In this document: positions 31,750 to 43,500 of the stretch, piece after piece
Layout of the letters: the number at the start of each line of letters is the position of its first letter
How positions within the stretch are numbered: the first letter of the stretch is position 1
DNA from: Undaria pinnatifida
Taxonomy: Eukaryota; Sar; Phaeophyceae; Laminariales; Alariaceae
Direction: 5' to 3'
Assembly: GCA_012845835.1 (NCBI GenBank)
Contig: JABAKD010000017.1
Location: forward strand, 1,292,001 to 1,356,000
Length of the DNA stretch: 64,000 bases
Program-made: the position numbers and the translations under genes
Notes under the pieces: generated by a model
The model's database searches: none
Seen by the model: the letters and a program-made list of their open reading frames with translations, nothing else
Told to the model about the DNA's origin: nothing

Positions 31750-34180
31750 CTGACAAAATCGCACGTAGCAGCTGTGATCCAGGACGTATGTCGTTTTCTG
31801 CGAGGCGTGTTTTAGGCAACTAATGGTTGAAGTTAAAACCTGAAATATATTCCCCGGCCAATGTCCACGCCCTTCTTCGATTCAGACCGTGAAATTTGGC
31901 ACACCTCTTCCGTGTGCCGTTGCGAAGACCTGCCTGTCGTTTTTTTTGCCCGATTTTTCGTCAGTGAAGAGTTTTTGGAAAATGTGGACCACCCAAGACT
32001 AACACTTTTCGGCGAAAACGAAAACAAAAAAAAGCGGAGGTCAGCTCGGGATGGGCACGTAGAACACGTGTGCAAAAATTCCGGGTCTATCGCTCAAAAC
32101 CAGCGTGGAAATTTGGACTTTTGCGATAAAAAATGAGTAAGAAACGTTATTTCCTTCCAATGACTTGGTTTTAGTGCGGGGTCCAGATGTTTTGCTAGAT
32201 TCTGCTTCATGTCGAAGATAGGCAGGCCCGATCTTCGACATTTTGAGCCAAAATTCTACAGACATGCCTTGGAGTGTACCTCGAACCCGTTCGTGCAAAA
32301 TGCGGCACAACTTTTGTTTTAGCCCCCGCTTGGAAAAAAGCCCGAATACTATTGAACAAAATGAAGGCCTGTCATTGGTCGACACCAGTTTTGCTCCTAC
32401 TAGAGACAGCACGAGGCCGGGAACCAAAATATTGACGACGCCACATTATTCCACTGGTCACGGGGGTCATGATGATACCAAATATTGACCCTTTGACTGG
32501 ATATTGCGAGCGGCATTCGTGGGGGAGAGAATTTCGGGCTTTATACTTGAACCGGCCTGTATTGTACTGGAAAGGGCGGAGCTGCTGCCGAAAGACAAAC
32601 TATATACAAAAAAAAAAACGCAAAACCATCTAGACTATGGAGTTACAGTATGGCCAGCGCGTAGCCCCACTGTACTCTGTTTCTTACTGCGGAGATCCAC
32701 TCTTAGCAGGATAAATAACAAATGAAAAAATAAAGTGGGGGCAAAACAGCACCCACCTTCGTTTAACAGCGTGTGGTTCGAAAATATTTTGTTGGCTGGT
32801 CTTACCGGGCATGCAGAGGTTCAATCGAACACAGCCCTAGCGTAGGAGAGCGCGCCTGAAAGCTGGCAATGGTTCCCTTTTTCGCGCAATCTCATCCTGT
32901 TGAACAGTGGATCCCCGTAAAAGCATGAAACACGCAATCGACAGCTGCCGACGTACAGCCGACGTAACTGAGTGTTAACGTTGTACATAGCACCGATCGC
33001 CCGCGACAACAACAAGTCACCAGACCTCCGGTGGGGATACCGTTTGAAGACATGGACGCAAGTTTTGTATTCTGTATTTTTTTAGCTTGTTTGGCGTTTT
33101 TCTTTCCCTGCGGCGACAGCCGAAGTCACGAGACGGCACTTTCAGCCCTTGACTCGACCGAAGGCATTCTTCCAATAATCTACATCGACTGACGGCAAAC
33201 TGCTGGGTTTTAGAGTGGAAGGATCGGTTTGACACCCGTGACCGCTGGGCGTTTGCCATTGAATGACCGCCTCCTGGCATATTGGGCTACAGCAGTACGT
33301 ACGTACGTACGCGCATGTGTAATACGTGCACGGTGGCGGTTTCGTGCACGGAGAGCGTAGTAAGGCCGGCCGGCCCCACCTAGCCAGAACAAAAAAAAAG
33401 GCCCTGGGGTGCCTTTTTAGCGTTGTAGGTCATGAAAAATAAATCATGAAAAGCGGGGGAAGCTGGTTTGAATTGAACCTACCTTTCCATCGATAGCTCA
33501 TGAAATATACTGTAGATGAGTAAGATCGAACGAAGGAAAACTGGGGTTGGTGGATCGGGAAATTATCTAAATATACGTGGAAGGCATGTTTGATTAGGGG
33601 ATATATAAGGATATGAGAGAGCGAGTTCGGTGAAGATGGGCTGTCATTCAGGGGAGAGACAAGGGCACGGCGGGATTTAATAGTAGACAAGCAAAGCATA
33701 TACGGGAGAGTACAGAAAACTGGCGGGTATGTGATCAACACCTGCTACACTGCTGCTGGTGTGAGGCTGGAGAATCGAGGCGAATTTTTTTGAAGAACTT
33801 CCCTTCTTACCAGCGCAGGGGACTTACCACCTTTCCATATGGAAATCCGTTTCCGGGACGAAAAAACTTGGAATTAGTGTAGGGATAGTCTATATGTTTG
33901 GGCTGTAAAGGGGAAATGACAGCCCGAAATTCGGAAGGAATACTTGCATGAAGATTGATCAATACTAAGAGTGTTGAGTATTAGAGTAGAGTGGTGTGAT
34001 TGGATGTGGAGGAAAGGGTCAAAATTCAATAAAAAAAATCCCGATCCATGAAGCTTAGCAAACATGAAAAACGAGAGGGGGTGCTGGTGTGCACTGACCC
34101 GTTCCTATATCTTCATGGTTCCTTGCCTAGGTTTGGGCGAGGTGTATAATAAAAAATGACGCGCAAAGCGGGTGGGGCAA
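31750..34180. other. Unassigned DNA
   Basis: Contains a 91-codon plus-strand frame (31861-32136) and overlapping minus frames, none recognised. (GTAC)n is present near 33296-33312. If the kinase gene has further 5' exons, they should lie here on the minus strand. Confidence 0.3.
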
Positions 34181-34181
34181 G

Positions 34182-34245
34182 GGCGCACAAAAAAAAAAAT
34201 CCCGGACGCCACACTACCCCCCCCCCCCCCCCCCCCCCCCCCCCG
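34182..34245 (-). mobile_element. Short retroposon tail with poly(C), copy 1
   Basis: GCGCACAAAAAA.. then ATCCCGGACGCCACACTA then more than 30 C. The same element lies inverted at 36373-36470. Confidence 0.75.
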
Positions 34246-34851
34246 GGTCCGACGCCGAAAAAAATGTTTTTTTTTTCCCTGAGTTTCGTCGAATGTTGAG
34301 GCCGTTTTACGTCGTCTTGCAACGTCTTGTGGCTTTTTGGTCCTCAAGAAAGCACCATGGAGCACCATCGACGGGGGTTAGGGCTTTTGCAAGGTTTTGT
34401 TGCCGTACACAAGCGTGTACTGCTGTGTCAAGTCCTGTTCTAATCTTGCTTTTGTCCAACTTGGTTTCTGGAAAAGGCCTCACGCATGTTGTATCAAACT
34501 TGGATTAAATGGACGCCACAGACAGACAGTACAACACGGTGGTAGTAGTGAAGCAGATGATCTTCCTTGCTATTTGCCGTTGCTCCCCCGCCTCCCCTCC
34601 AAGCTTCGCCCCCCTCCCCCTTTGTGCCCGAACGGCCGAGATCGGCCGTTGGAGAAAACACGAAAAAATGGCCGATTTCGGCTGTGCAACAATAATGATT
34701 TTCCCTGCGATCATAGATGGACACCTTCAGGTGTTTGCAGAAACTGCCCGCATCATCTCTCCCGCCCGAAGCAGGGCTCTCCTCTCTCCTCGTCTCACTC
34801 TACATGCTCCCACGTTCTTTTCTTAAACCTAACCCGGCCAAGACTACTTAC

Positions 34852-35802
34852 GCCTAAAATCACATTTGAGGCAGCCCCGCCAGCCGAACCCTCGGCCGCC
34901 CCCACCCCCTCCCCGCAAGGCTCTTCTTCTTCGTTTTCGTTTTCCATTTCTACTTTCTCTTCCAAAGTTCTGCCCACACCCGCAGATCCATTCACCGCGG
35001 TCGTTTTTCGTTGCTATTTTTCTCATCCAGGGCCGAGGCTCTTGGACGTACCTACAATGTTTCGCAACCAAAAAAAAAATTGGCGAAGGAGCTTAGCTGT
35101 TGCCGAGGTGTGTCGCAAGTATCAGTCAGTCCAACACGCCCGAGCACTGCCACGGAGACAGTGGTATACTATAGCTGACACGCGACAGCAACAACAGCAG
35201 TCACCAAAGTCTAACCCTCCTGCACGCGCGACTCACGATGTGTGCTGGTCTGATTCTTCATGTTTTTTTGCCTCCTCGGCGTTGTCACCCGAGCCGTCGC
35301 CGAAGTTTTTTCCACATCGGCAAACCCTCTCCACATATTCATGCTCGCGAGTTCCTTGGCTTATCTTCCCGCACTGCTCATCTAACCATTTCCGCGGGTT
35401 GAACGGTGATGCGGTTGTGCCTGCACCCGTCACCGGCCTACTCTGGGTGGCACTCGGGGGATGCATGGACATGCTCGCGCGAGCTGTGGCCTTCGGAACA
35501 GCTGTAGAAGAACTTGGACCGGCCGAACCTCCACCACTGCCGGCAGCAGCGGCAGCAGTAGGGCTACTAGCGGCAGCAGCCCCAGTCCCAGAACCAGCGG
35601 CACCAGAGGCCCCATATGTACTACTACGTAGGTTTAAGCGGCAGTCGGTGATGCCGCACTTCCACTTGTCCGGCTTATCTCTGATCTTCAAAGCTTTTTG
35701 CACACACAAGTTGTGCAACAAGACATCGCAATGGTCGCAATGGTGGTTCCCGCCGGGAAGATCCTCGTTGGAGCAGCCGCAAATTATGCCACATTTGACC
35801 AT
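34852..35802 (-). CDS. Cys/His-rich zinc-binding protein, two exons found
   Basis: Exon 1 is 35802-35237 and exon 2 is 35051-34852. The donor TC|GTGAGT and acceptor after a T tract (ACATTGTAG) join in phase. The first in-frame ATG is at 35802. Exon 1 starts MVKCGIICGCSNEDLPGGNH and continues HCDHCDVLLHNLCVQKAL, a compact C/H cluster spaced like a zinc-binding module. A long Ala/Gly/Ser low-complexity linker follows, then CRCGKNFG...AKKHEESDQH, a C2H2-like finger. Exon 2 has a second WICGCGQNFG motif and a very basic stretch (RNGKRKRRRR), perhaps nuclear targeting. A further donor (GGC|GTAAGT) at 34851 means more exons should follow below 34850. DNA or protein binding is inferred from the Cys/His pattern; the family is not named with confidence. 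The 495-codon plus-strand frame over this locus is its shadow. Confidence 0.6.
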
Positions 35803-35899
35803 TGCGCCACTACAACTCTTACGCGTCAGTCCCCATCCGCCCCCCTCAGACAACTTGACTCAGAGCTTGAACCGAGAGGTTTAGGGCGTTGGCACCACC

Positions 35900-36370
35900 G
35901 AGTAGACACGAGCGTTCACCCTGGTGCAACCTTGTGTACCCAGAACTTGGCACAACTGGTCGGAACGAGGAAGCTCGTTGAGCTCGTCGGTGAAATTATA
36001 GTCGATCTTGTCTCGCCGCGTTTTCGGCGGTTTCAAAAGGACAGTCTCGCCCAATCTCGCCGCATTTTTTAATTTAGCTTGTGTTGGCTTGTGCAAGCTT
36101 GTGTACTGGCCCGGTTCGACCTCGTGGTGTCGGCGGCGTTTCGAGGACGATGTACTACGCCCGTACAGTAGTAGCACCAGTGTCACTGACCTCACACCTA
36201 CGTTGCCGAGGGTTCGCCTCTTGTTCGACTAAACCCATTTTCGGCCGTGAGTGGCACCCAGTGCCTAGTCTATGGCCAAGTCACTCTGTTTTATATGGGA
36301 ATTAGTGTTGCATGGTTCATTGTATAGGAATTAGAGTTGCAAAGTTCTTTATATAGGAATTAGTATGCTG
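35900..36370. other. Unassigned DNA
   Basis: Includes TATAGGAATTAG direct repeats near 36323-36362. No gene recognised. Confidence 0.35.
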
Positions 36371-36372
36371 GG

Positions 36373-36470
36373 AGACCCCCCCCCCCCCCCCCCCCCCCCT
36401 CACCGCCGACCAAATGCAAAAACTGGAGTGTGGCGTCCGGGATTTTTTTTTTTGTGCGCCCCTTGGGTGG
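36373..36470. mobile_element. Short retroposon tail with poly(C), copy 2 (inverted)
   Basis: A C run of about 24, then AGTGTGGCGTCCGGGAT, a T run and GTGCGCCCC: the reverse complement order of 34182-34245. Together the two copies flank the zinc-finger-like gene in opposite orientation. Confidence 0.75.
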
Positions 36471-36859
36471 GGAGAGATGGTTTGAGTTGAGCCACACCTT
36501 GTCACTGGTTAGCTGCAGATGCACAGCCAATTATTAATAACTGAAGGTTGTACATACATACCACCGTATGCCAACCATAAAAACACCACCGAGTTTCCAG
36601 CGGGGATATAATAGTCAGCAATTGAGTTACATCGACACACGACGTGTATGAAAATACGTGGAATCGCGGTGAGCTTAAGCTTTACTTATCCCCATCCGCC
36701 GGTGGATGAAAATAAAAACAACGAAATAAGCACGAAAGCCAATCAACGCAAAAAGTGGACGCGTGAGTATGGTACACACCAGCTATTTCTGTAGTCGGCT
36801 TCTCGTTAGGTGTCCTGTACTGCTGGTCAGCTTTTTACGCAAGAAAAGGTACCTTACGA

Positions 36860-37020
36860 GCACGAGTATGCATTCGGGAGGATACGAACCTGCATCATTG
36901 ACTCTCATATGGACGATGTTCACCTACTCGACATGTACAGGGGATGCCTGCTCAAGGATAGGGAATTCGGGTTAGCCTACCCCCCCCCCCACTAACCCAT
37001 TGGACTAGACTACCGTACCA
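36860..37020 (-). mobile_element. tRNA-like element with split Pol III boxes
   Basis: The minus strand has a very tRNA-like A box (TAGTCTAGTCCAATGGG, 37012-36996) and a B box (GGTTCGTATCC, 36890-36880), about 105 bases apart with a G run just after the A box. The 3' side (GAATGCATACTCGTGCTCGT) resembles the SINE at 3715-4026. Probably a tRNA-derived SINE or pseudo-tRNA with an insertion. Confidence 0.55.
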
Positions 37021-38940
37021 TGTTTATCATCAAAAGAGTAAACGACAGCTGCCGACGCAAAGTCAACAATAGTCACCGAAAAAGGCTGTACGTGTTGCAT
37101 ACCCTGGATCACCCGCAGGATCGACCCATTTCCAACCCCATTTTTTTTCCTACTATAACTCCAAGTGTTTTGTCCCCATGTCGGGAGTGCGGTGCTAAAA
37201 GGGTTAAGTTGATCGAACTCACAGCTGACGTATTCGAAACATCACCAGGTCTCCGATGGGGACAGAACAACCAACATAAAAACCAATGACTACCTCGTAC
37301 AAAAAAACACCCACGGGAGTGCACAGCAGTGCACATCCGCTATTTCGGAGATCTGTTTTTCTTGTTTAGACGTTCTGTACTGCTCTGTATGTATGTGTCC
37401 AAGAAGCGCGAACATATACGTAACAGATATTCCGCTCACTTTGAGTGATAAATCCTGCTCGTCGTGTTGCCCATGTTGTTCACGCAGCTACAGCGCAGCT
37501 CCCACGCCTCAATTCCGATTACTGCGTGGCGAAGCAGGCGTCCCCGTTTGACCTTCACAGCACTCGCTTTCTCCCGAACTACGTTCTCCTCAAGTTGTGT
37601 GGCCGTAGGTGCTCGCGATCCCTACTCCGCTTTTCTGGCTGCCTTCTTCCTGTACGATATGCGAAGCTCTACTCTCTACCTGTGTTGTTCGTCTTTCACA
37701 GCCCTTGTTGCCCGGGCTTCACATACAACAAAGAGTCCTGGGCTGTTTTTTTCGAGCGTCTCAAGAGCGTCTCCGTGTACACGTCCCTCTTATATATGTA
37801 CAGCACCCCTGCAGAGAGGGGCCGGCTTCTCCTGCGTCGTCTTCCTCCTCCTCTTGTTTCTGCAGAAGTGGCGACGAGGTCGTTACGAGTAGACAAAAGA
37901 AATGATCACTCCGGCTCCGCTGTACGGCAAGTCTCCCATCCCTCCTGCCATGCTGCCGGTGATGGGAGGCCAATTGTGATCGTGCCGAGTTCTCTCATCG
38001 TCCAAGGAACTCGGCAAAATTGCTATGCGAGTACTCGTGGGGATGTCAGCGAATCAAAGCTCTTCAGCAAAGGACCGGCGTGAACCCGTTGCATGAGACA
38101 AAATCAATGCTTTTCTCGGGGCTGACGCTGGCTGCAAACCTGCCTGGCGCCACCTGCGAGCAAGGTGCAACTAGTTCACCATAGCAGGACAAAAAAGGAC
38201 AAGCGCACACCCAACGCGGGGTGGAGGTGGGGTGGAGGTGCAATTCCTGCATTGCATTTTGGCCAACCACAGAGCTCTAAATTTTAATTTGACCAATCAT
38301 AGATCAACAGACCATTTCCCTTCTAAGGCATCCAAGTGTTTAGAAACCCATTCTTTCATTATATTGACCAATAAAAATACCCCATTTATGGAATCGCGCC
38401 GCATGTATGGTTTTGGCCAATCACAACACCGGATTTGCTACTGAATCGCGCCGCAAGCCGCAAGTCCCGAGTCGATTAGGCTTTGCAACTTACTGCCCCT
38501 GCACACGCGCACACCCGGCATTTCGCACACCTGGGTCTAACCCTACACACATCCCTGAACTATCATGAGCTGGGGATCGATGTAGGCATGCCCCTGCCCC
38601 CATTAGCCATCTTCTGCGGCGAGGAAGAGCCCCTGCTTTAACAACCACGGCACCCAAAGCGCGAACCAACCGTGTTTGGTTCGAGGACCACAGGCCCTTG
38701 ACCTGAGCGGTACAGTCTGATTTCCTTGCCGAACGAGCAGCAGCAGGGCCAGTAACTGCTGCAACGGTGTGAGTTGGAGGGTGTCGCTTTTGCGGTGCTT
38801 TCATTTGGTTGATGGACTGGGTGCCGATGTCTCGCGGGTGGGCAGTATCTTGCGGGCACATATTTACGCGCTGGCATTGCACGCGGACTACAATCAACGG
38901 TATTGGCATCAACGCCGCTGTGTTCCGTAACGACAACCTC
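37021..38940. other. Unassigned DNA
   Basis: Several overlapping open frames (37445-38083 plus, 37696-37973 minus, 38490-38942 minus), none with a recognisable domain. ATTTTGGCCAA / GACCAAT(C/A) words recur near 38256-38425. Confidence 0.35.
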
Positions 38941-38949
38941 ACGGCGAGG

Positions 38950-39029
38950 CAGCAGCAGCAGCCGCAAGAGCAGCAGCAGCAGCAGCAGCATCCGCAAGAG
39001 CAGCAGCAGCAGCAGCATCCGCAGCATCC

Positions 39030-39071
<42 letters not shown>

Positions 39072-39078
39072 GCCGCCG
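38950..39078. repeat. (CAG)n-rich tract
   Basis: CAG runs punctuated by CCGCAAGAG and CATCCG words. It gives poly-Gln, poly-Ser, poly-Ala and poly-Leu frames on both strands. Whether any is translated is unknown. A 277-codon minus frame (39772-38939) crosses it and may contain a real exon. Confidence 0.9.
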
Positions 39079-39539
39079 CAAAAACTGTGGATGCTGCTGA
39101 CGGTAGCAGACGTAGGTATTGGTTGCTTTGGCTGCAGCGGCTGCGGCTACTTACCATCCCCACTGCACGTGTACCCTGGACAACGGGCACCACGTAATCA
39201 TCTCCAGGACTGCAGCAGTAGCACCCTATTGGCTTGAGTCTATCGTTAGTAACGGCTACACGTGGTGTAGGGACTACGTTCACCTTATGGGAAGCAAGTG
39301 ATGGATCTTTGTTTATTATCACAGGGTGCGCACACGGGAGGGCCTCTCTCCTCCTTCTCGTAATAGAGACCCTCGATGTGTACAGTATCGTGTATTGCAG
39401 GCATACAGCATCGCCTGCACGACAACACAGTTCTGTGGAACCATGCGAGCCCGAGTCTAACACAGTCGTTTGCTGCTTTTTACTACATGTATAATGCTGG
39501 ACGAGAACAGTCGTGGCACAGTCCTTTCTAGGAAAGCAG

Positions 39540-39720
39540 CGGTAACACGTACAACAACAACTCAACACGTAGCAACGGTAGTATCTACAGCAAGGGTTCC
39601 TTTTGTTTAGGGAGGTAGACGCTTCGTCGATTGCTGATGCTGCTGCGGCGATTGCGGCAGCATTGGCAGCCGGGGTTGGTGCGGCAGCATTTGCCACTGC
39701 GGTTGCTGCTGCTGCCAATG
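39540..39720. repeat. GTAGACGCTTCGTCGATTGCTGATGCTGCTGC element
   Basis: Related to the tandem units at 61970-62500 (GTAGACGCTCCGTCGATTGC). GCN-rich, giving an alanine-rich frame. Confidence 0.65.
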
Positions 39721-39879
39721 CTCCTGTCTCCTGCTTTACATCGCAGGACGGCAGGGATGACATACGCGTCAACAGCGTAGCGCAGCGTCGCAGCGGCAGA
39801 AAAACAGCTGGGAGCGTTAGGGACTCCTACGCGATGTGTGTGCGGGTTCAATGGAGGGGACAGATTTTCTAGACTATAA

Positions 39880-40890
39880 CTCAGGTATATACACAGCTTA
39901 TCTATTGTGGCTACTCTGTGGTACTGTTCGACACAGAATGCGCGTAGGTGGAGAGGTGTCTCAAACGCAAAATAGATATATTTATCTATTATAGTTGAAG
40001 CGTTTGCCGAGGGATTGAGCTACTTACTCAGGATGGTCCTGTGAGGGACGTTATTTCAACATCTAACAGTTTGATGTCCAGGATATCCCAGCGTATTCTA
40101 CAATGGTTTCATTAATACAAGAGCTCCGCATGGGCAGGGCAGCACTTCGACAACTTAAGGTGTAGCTGTCCGATTTGGCATGCATTGAACTTTAAAGTAA
40201 TGCCTAGATTTTAACACGAACATGGGATTATGAAAGTCATGCTTTGACAAAAGAAAAAACGTTATATTATACAACAAAGAAGGCAAGGATAGGCGAAACA
40301 AACTATGTTAAATGCGCCGTCAAGTAAAAGTTGGCGTCTGTAAAAAAAAAATACCGAAAAGAGTATTATAATTGAGAACCTGCGTCGCCTCTAGGCGAAA
40401 CAAAAGAGACCTTGGCATTAATAAAGAGACTGCACTGCTGTCCCCGTGGCAATGGAGGTTCAAAGTCGACAGTATGCAAAGTCGGTTTGCATCAAACGTC
40501 GACATGGGGACATGTCAGCCGGCGAGGTTTTGGAAGAAGATTGCTTTGTTTGTTACGTGAAGGCTGTCGCATTGATTGGTCTGCGTGGTCGCGGGCGAGG
40601 AGGAAAACGTAGAAGAGGACGGCGATCTCTCGTTGAGGCGGCGTTGTCTAAGATTGGTGCGGGGATGGCTTTGCTCGTACGGGAGGTTGGCGTAGCGCTT
40701 CTTCTCTGTTTTTTCTCGAGAAGGCGGGATATGTGTGTCTGCTGTCTTTTCTTCGTGGGGGCTTTCACGTTGTCGAAATCGGACGCGTCCCCTCAATGCA
40801 TAATATCCGGAGTGTCTCTACCATGACGACTGCTGATAGTGCCGTGCGTATTTCCTAGAGACTGACATATTATTTACTGGTAGCAATAAT
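39880..40890. other. Unassigned DNA
   Basis: A 126-codon plus-strand frame (40446-40826) is the longest; it ends with two hydrophobic stretches but is not recognised. Confidence 0.35.
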
Positions 40891-40969
40891 AATATACCTT
40901 TGCAACATTTTTTTTTCTTCATGCCATGTATTATCCCCGCACCACTCTCGCGCTCCCTCCCAGTAGTAA

Positions 40970-41085
40970 CTCAGATCCGGGGTCACATAGCGGGCCCTCC
41001 TCCTCCCTCCCCACTTCGGCACGTGCTTTCATTTTTACCGCCAGGAGAATCCAGCATTTTCTTCCCTCGTCGACTCGCGTCGAAC
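40970..41085 (+). repeat. Dispersed repeat, family of 16420-16535
   Basis: ACTCAGATCCGGGGTCACA, GCGGGCCCTCC and TTCTTCCCTCGTCGACTCGC. Confidence 0.8.
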
Positions 41086-41130
41086 CAACCCACGCTGCTA
41101 GGCGCTCTCAGCAGTTAGTTGATCCCTGTT

Positions 41131-41245
41131 TTTTTTTTTGCATTTTTGCAAATAAAGTCAAATCTCATCGTGGTGGGTGTCGAACTCAAGGACAACCAAA
41201 CGTTGGTAGTATTCGAGGGTAAAACCACTATTAATAATAGACCAC
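41131..41245 (-). mobile_element. tRNA-like SINE or pseudo-tRNA
   Basis: The minus strand has an A-box-like TGGTCTATTATTAATAGTGG (41244-41225) and B-box GAGTTCGACACCC (41187-41175), and ends in an A run (T run at 41131-41139). Confidence 0.55.
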
Positions 41246-41399
41246 CTGGACGGCCGGCTGACAATTGATTAAAACAAAACAGGATCTTTGCATAGAGATT
41301 ACATTCCCTCCCCCATATTGTATGATATTACGATGGTTGACGCGATATGTATAGAATAAAGCGCCAAATACCTAAATATCAGCGTACGCGGAGTTTTAG

Positions 41400-41690
41400 A
41401 TATCATGAATAACGAACGACCGCGACGGCAGAGCACGGCAAAGCATAGCGCTTCGCTTTGCTGAGCTAGCGGTGCGCTGCTGAGCTGAGCCGCAGGGCAT
41501 CGCAGGGCACTGCACGGCGCTTCGTTGCTGTGAGCTATAGCGCTGCGATGGGGTGCTGGGCGGTGTCGAGCTGATGCGCCAAGCCCAGATCTCAGCCGAT
41601 GAAGCTTCGTCAAGTACAAAACAAATGGTGCGAATCAAAGAAAAGCTAAAGCTGGACCGTTCCGCAACTAATGCACAGGCGGCAAATTAG
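41400..41690. repeat. GCACGGCA/CTGAGCTG dispersed repeat, copy 2
   Basis: Same word order as 11140-11630, ending with GATGAAGCTTCGTCAAG and GGACCGTTCCGC. Confidence 0.7.
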
Positions 41691-41824
41691 AGGCAAATGG
41701 TAGGAGGTTCAACTTACTAGACAAAAAGGAAGAAAAATCGCGAAAAGGTTCAAAATCGTGTTGGCAGAAAAACCATTTTTTTTTCAGGAAGCAGCTGAAA
41801 GGTCAAGAAACAGGCAATATTTCC

Positions 41825-41995
41825 GTTGTTGTTGTTGTCGTTCTCACATTAACTCGCATAATCAAGTCCGTGGTCACAGGACAGGCTCCAGTCACTCTGG
41901 AGCTGAGGAATACCCTAGGGGAAAAACACAAACCAAAGGTGGTACACGCAAAAATCACAGCTGACGCAATTCATGCCTCCACCAGAAACATATAA
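41825..41995 (+). repeat. Dispersed repeat, near-identical to 25015-25195
   Basis: GTTCTCACATTAACTCGC, GTCACAGGACAGGCTCCAG and GCTGACGCAATTCATGCCTC. Confidence 0.92.
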
Positions 41996-42576
41996 AAGTG
42001 AAATCGGGAGTCAGTCTACGATGTGCCAGGTCCATGCTGGTGCATACGTCTCATTACTCGCGCCTGGAAAAACCGACTATACCGCGTGCCACCCAAGAAA
42101 GACTACCACGCATATATTACACGTGGTATCTATCACTACGCATACGCATAACAGACGCAAGTCAATTGGCAAAAAGAAACAAAGAATAGAAAGGAAAGGA
42201 AATGGGTGCATGGGGCCAAGAAAAAGAAAAAAAAAAAAAAAATTGGGGGGTCTACTGGCGAGTCTGCCACCAGAACGATGCCACGTGGTTTTTCGACGAT
42301 CTACAGCAGTACTACGAACGATTTCCGATACACCCACCGAAGCACGGACTACCGGCGAATTACGCGATCGACAGCTGGCTGTGGTTGTCACGTGTCTCTG
42401 TGTTGGGGGCCACTGTGCGCTGCCTCTTGTTGGCTCTTGTTTGGGTAAAACATGCGGTGTGCTCCATGGTCACACGGCAGCAAAACACCAGAATCAGAAC
42501 GTCCGCTCGTACGACGTATCATTCTTACAGGAAATGTAATATTTTTTTTCTCTTTCAATAAGAACATAAGACGGTT

Positions 42577-43500
42577 GTTATATATTGGACAGAGTGATGC
42601 GTGTACGACTAAACTTGCCAACGGCACTCGTACTGCACTTTGAGCTATCTGCTGTGGTTCTGGTTGCTACTAGTTGCTGCAGTATGTGCTAGAAGTTTCG
42701 CCCTTCGGCAACTGCTGCTGCACCTGATGTTGTGTGTTTGCCAATGTTGCCAGTTGGCGTTCATGCTCGTCGTACATACTGCTGTTCTCACCAGTAGGCA
42801 CGGGTTTCCTCGTACCTCGATGGCACGACGAGGAGCTCAAAACAGAAGGGAGGTGAAATGAAATGGCATGGACAATGGCCACATAGAAACGAGCACAGCG
42901 GGATAGTTCGCTGCGAATCAACCGCACTCGTTCATGCCTACAGCAGAGGCTGGCTGGAGTGTCAGCGGCCGTGCTAAAGCCAGGGCCAAAGGCCGAAGAG
43001 ACGGCTCTACTACCTGCTTGGTTTTGTCTCAAGATTCTGTTATATATTGGACAGAGTGATGCGTGTACGACTAAACTTGCCAACGGCACTCGTACTGCAC
43101 TTTGAGCTATCTGCTGTGGTTCTGGTTGCTACTAGTTGCTGCAGTATGTGCTAGAAGTTTCGCCCTTCGGCTACTGCTGCTGCACCTGATATTGTGTGTT
43201 TGCCAATGTTGTCAGTTGGCGTTCATGCTCGTCGTACATACTGCTGTTCTCACCCAGTAGGCACGGGTTTCCTCGTACCTCGATGGCACGACGAGGAGCT
43301 CAAAACAGAAGGGAGGTGACATGAAATGGCGTGGACAATGGCCACATAGAAGCGAGCACAGCGGGATAGTTCGCTGCGAATCAACCGCACTCGTTCATGC
43401 CTACAGCAGAGGCTGGCTGGAGTGTCAGCGGCCATGCTAAAGCCAGGGCCAAAGGCCGAAGAGACGGCTCTACCTGCTTGGTTTTGTCTCGAGATTCTGT
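42577..43500. repeat. 462 bp direct tandem duplication
   Basis: Copies at about 42577-43038 and 43039-43500 with few differences, bounded by GTTATATATTGGACAGAG on the left of each. The minus strand holds an open frame in each copy that is not recognised. High identity suggests a recent event. Confidence 0.95.

Noticed and set aside
34397..35884. A 495-codon plus-strand open frame.
   Set aside because: It overlaps the Cys/His-rich minus-strand gene in antisense, is proline/serine-rich without domains, and crosses clear minus-strand splice sites.
36996..37012. A functional tRNA gene.
   Set aside because: The A and B boxes are too far apart and acceptor pairing is poor; it is kept only as a tRNA-like element.
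38939..39772. 277-codon alanine-rich minus-strand protein.
   Set aside because: Largely a CAG-tract translation. A small real exon inside cannot be excluded, but no motif or splice evidence supports it.
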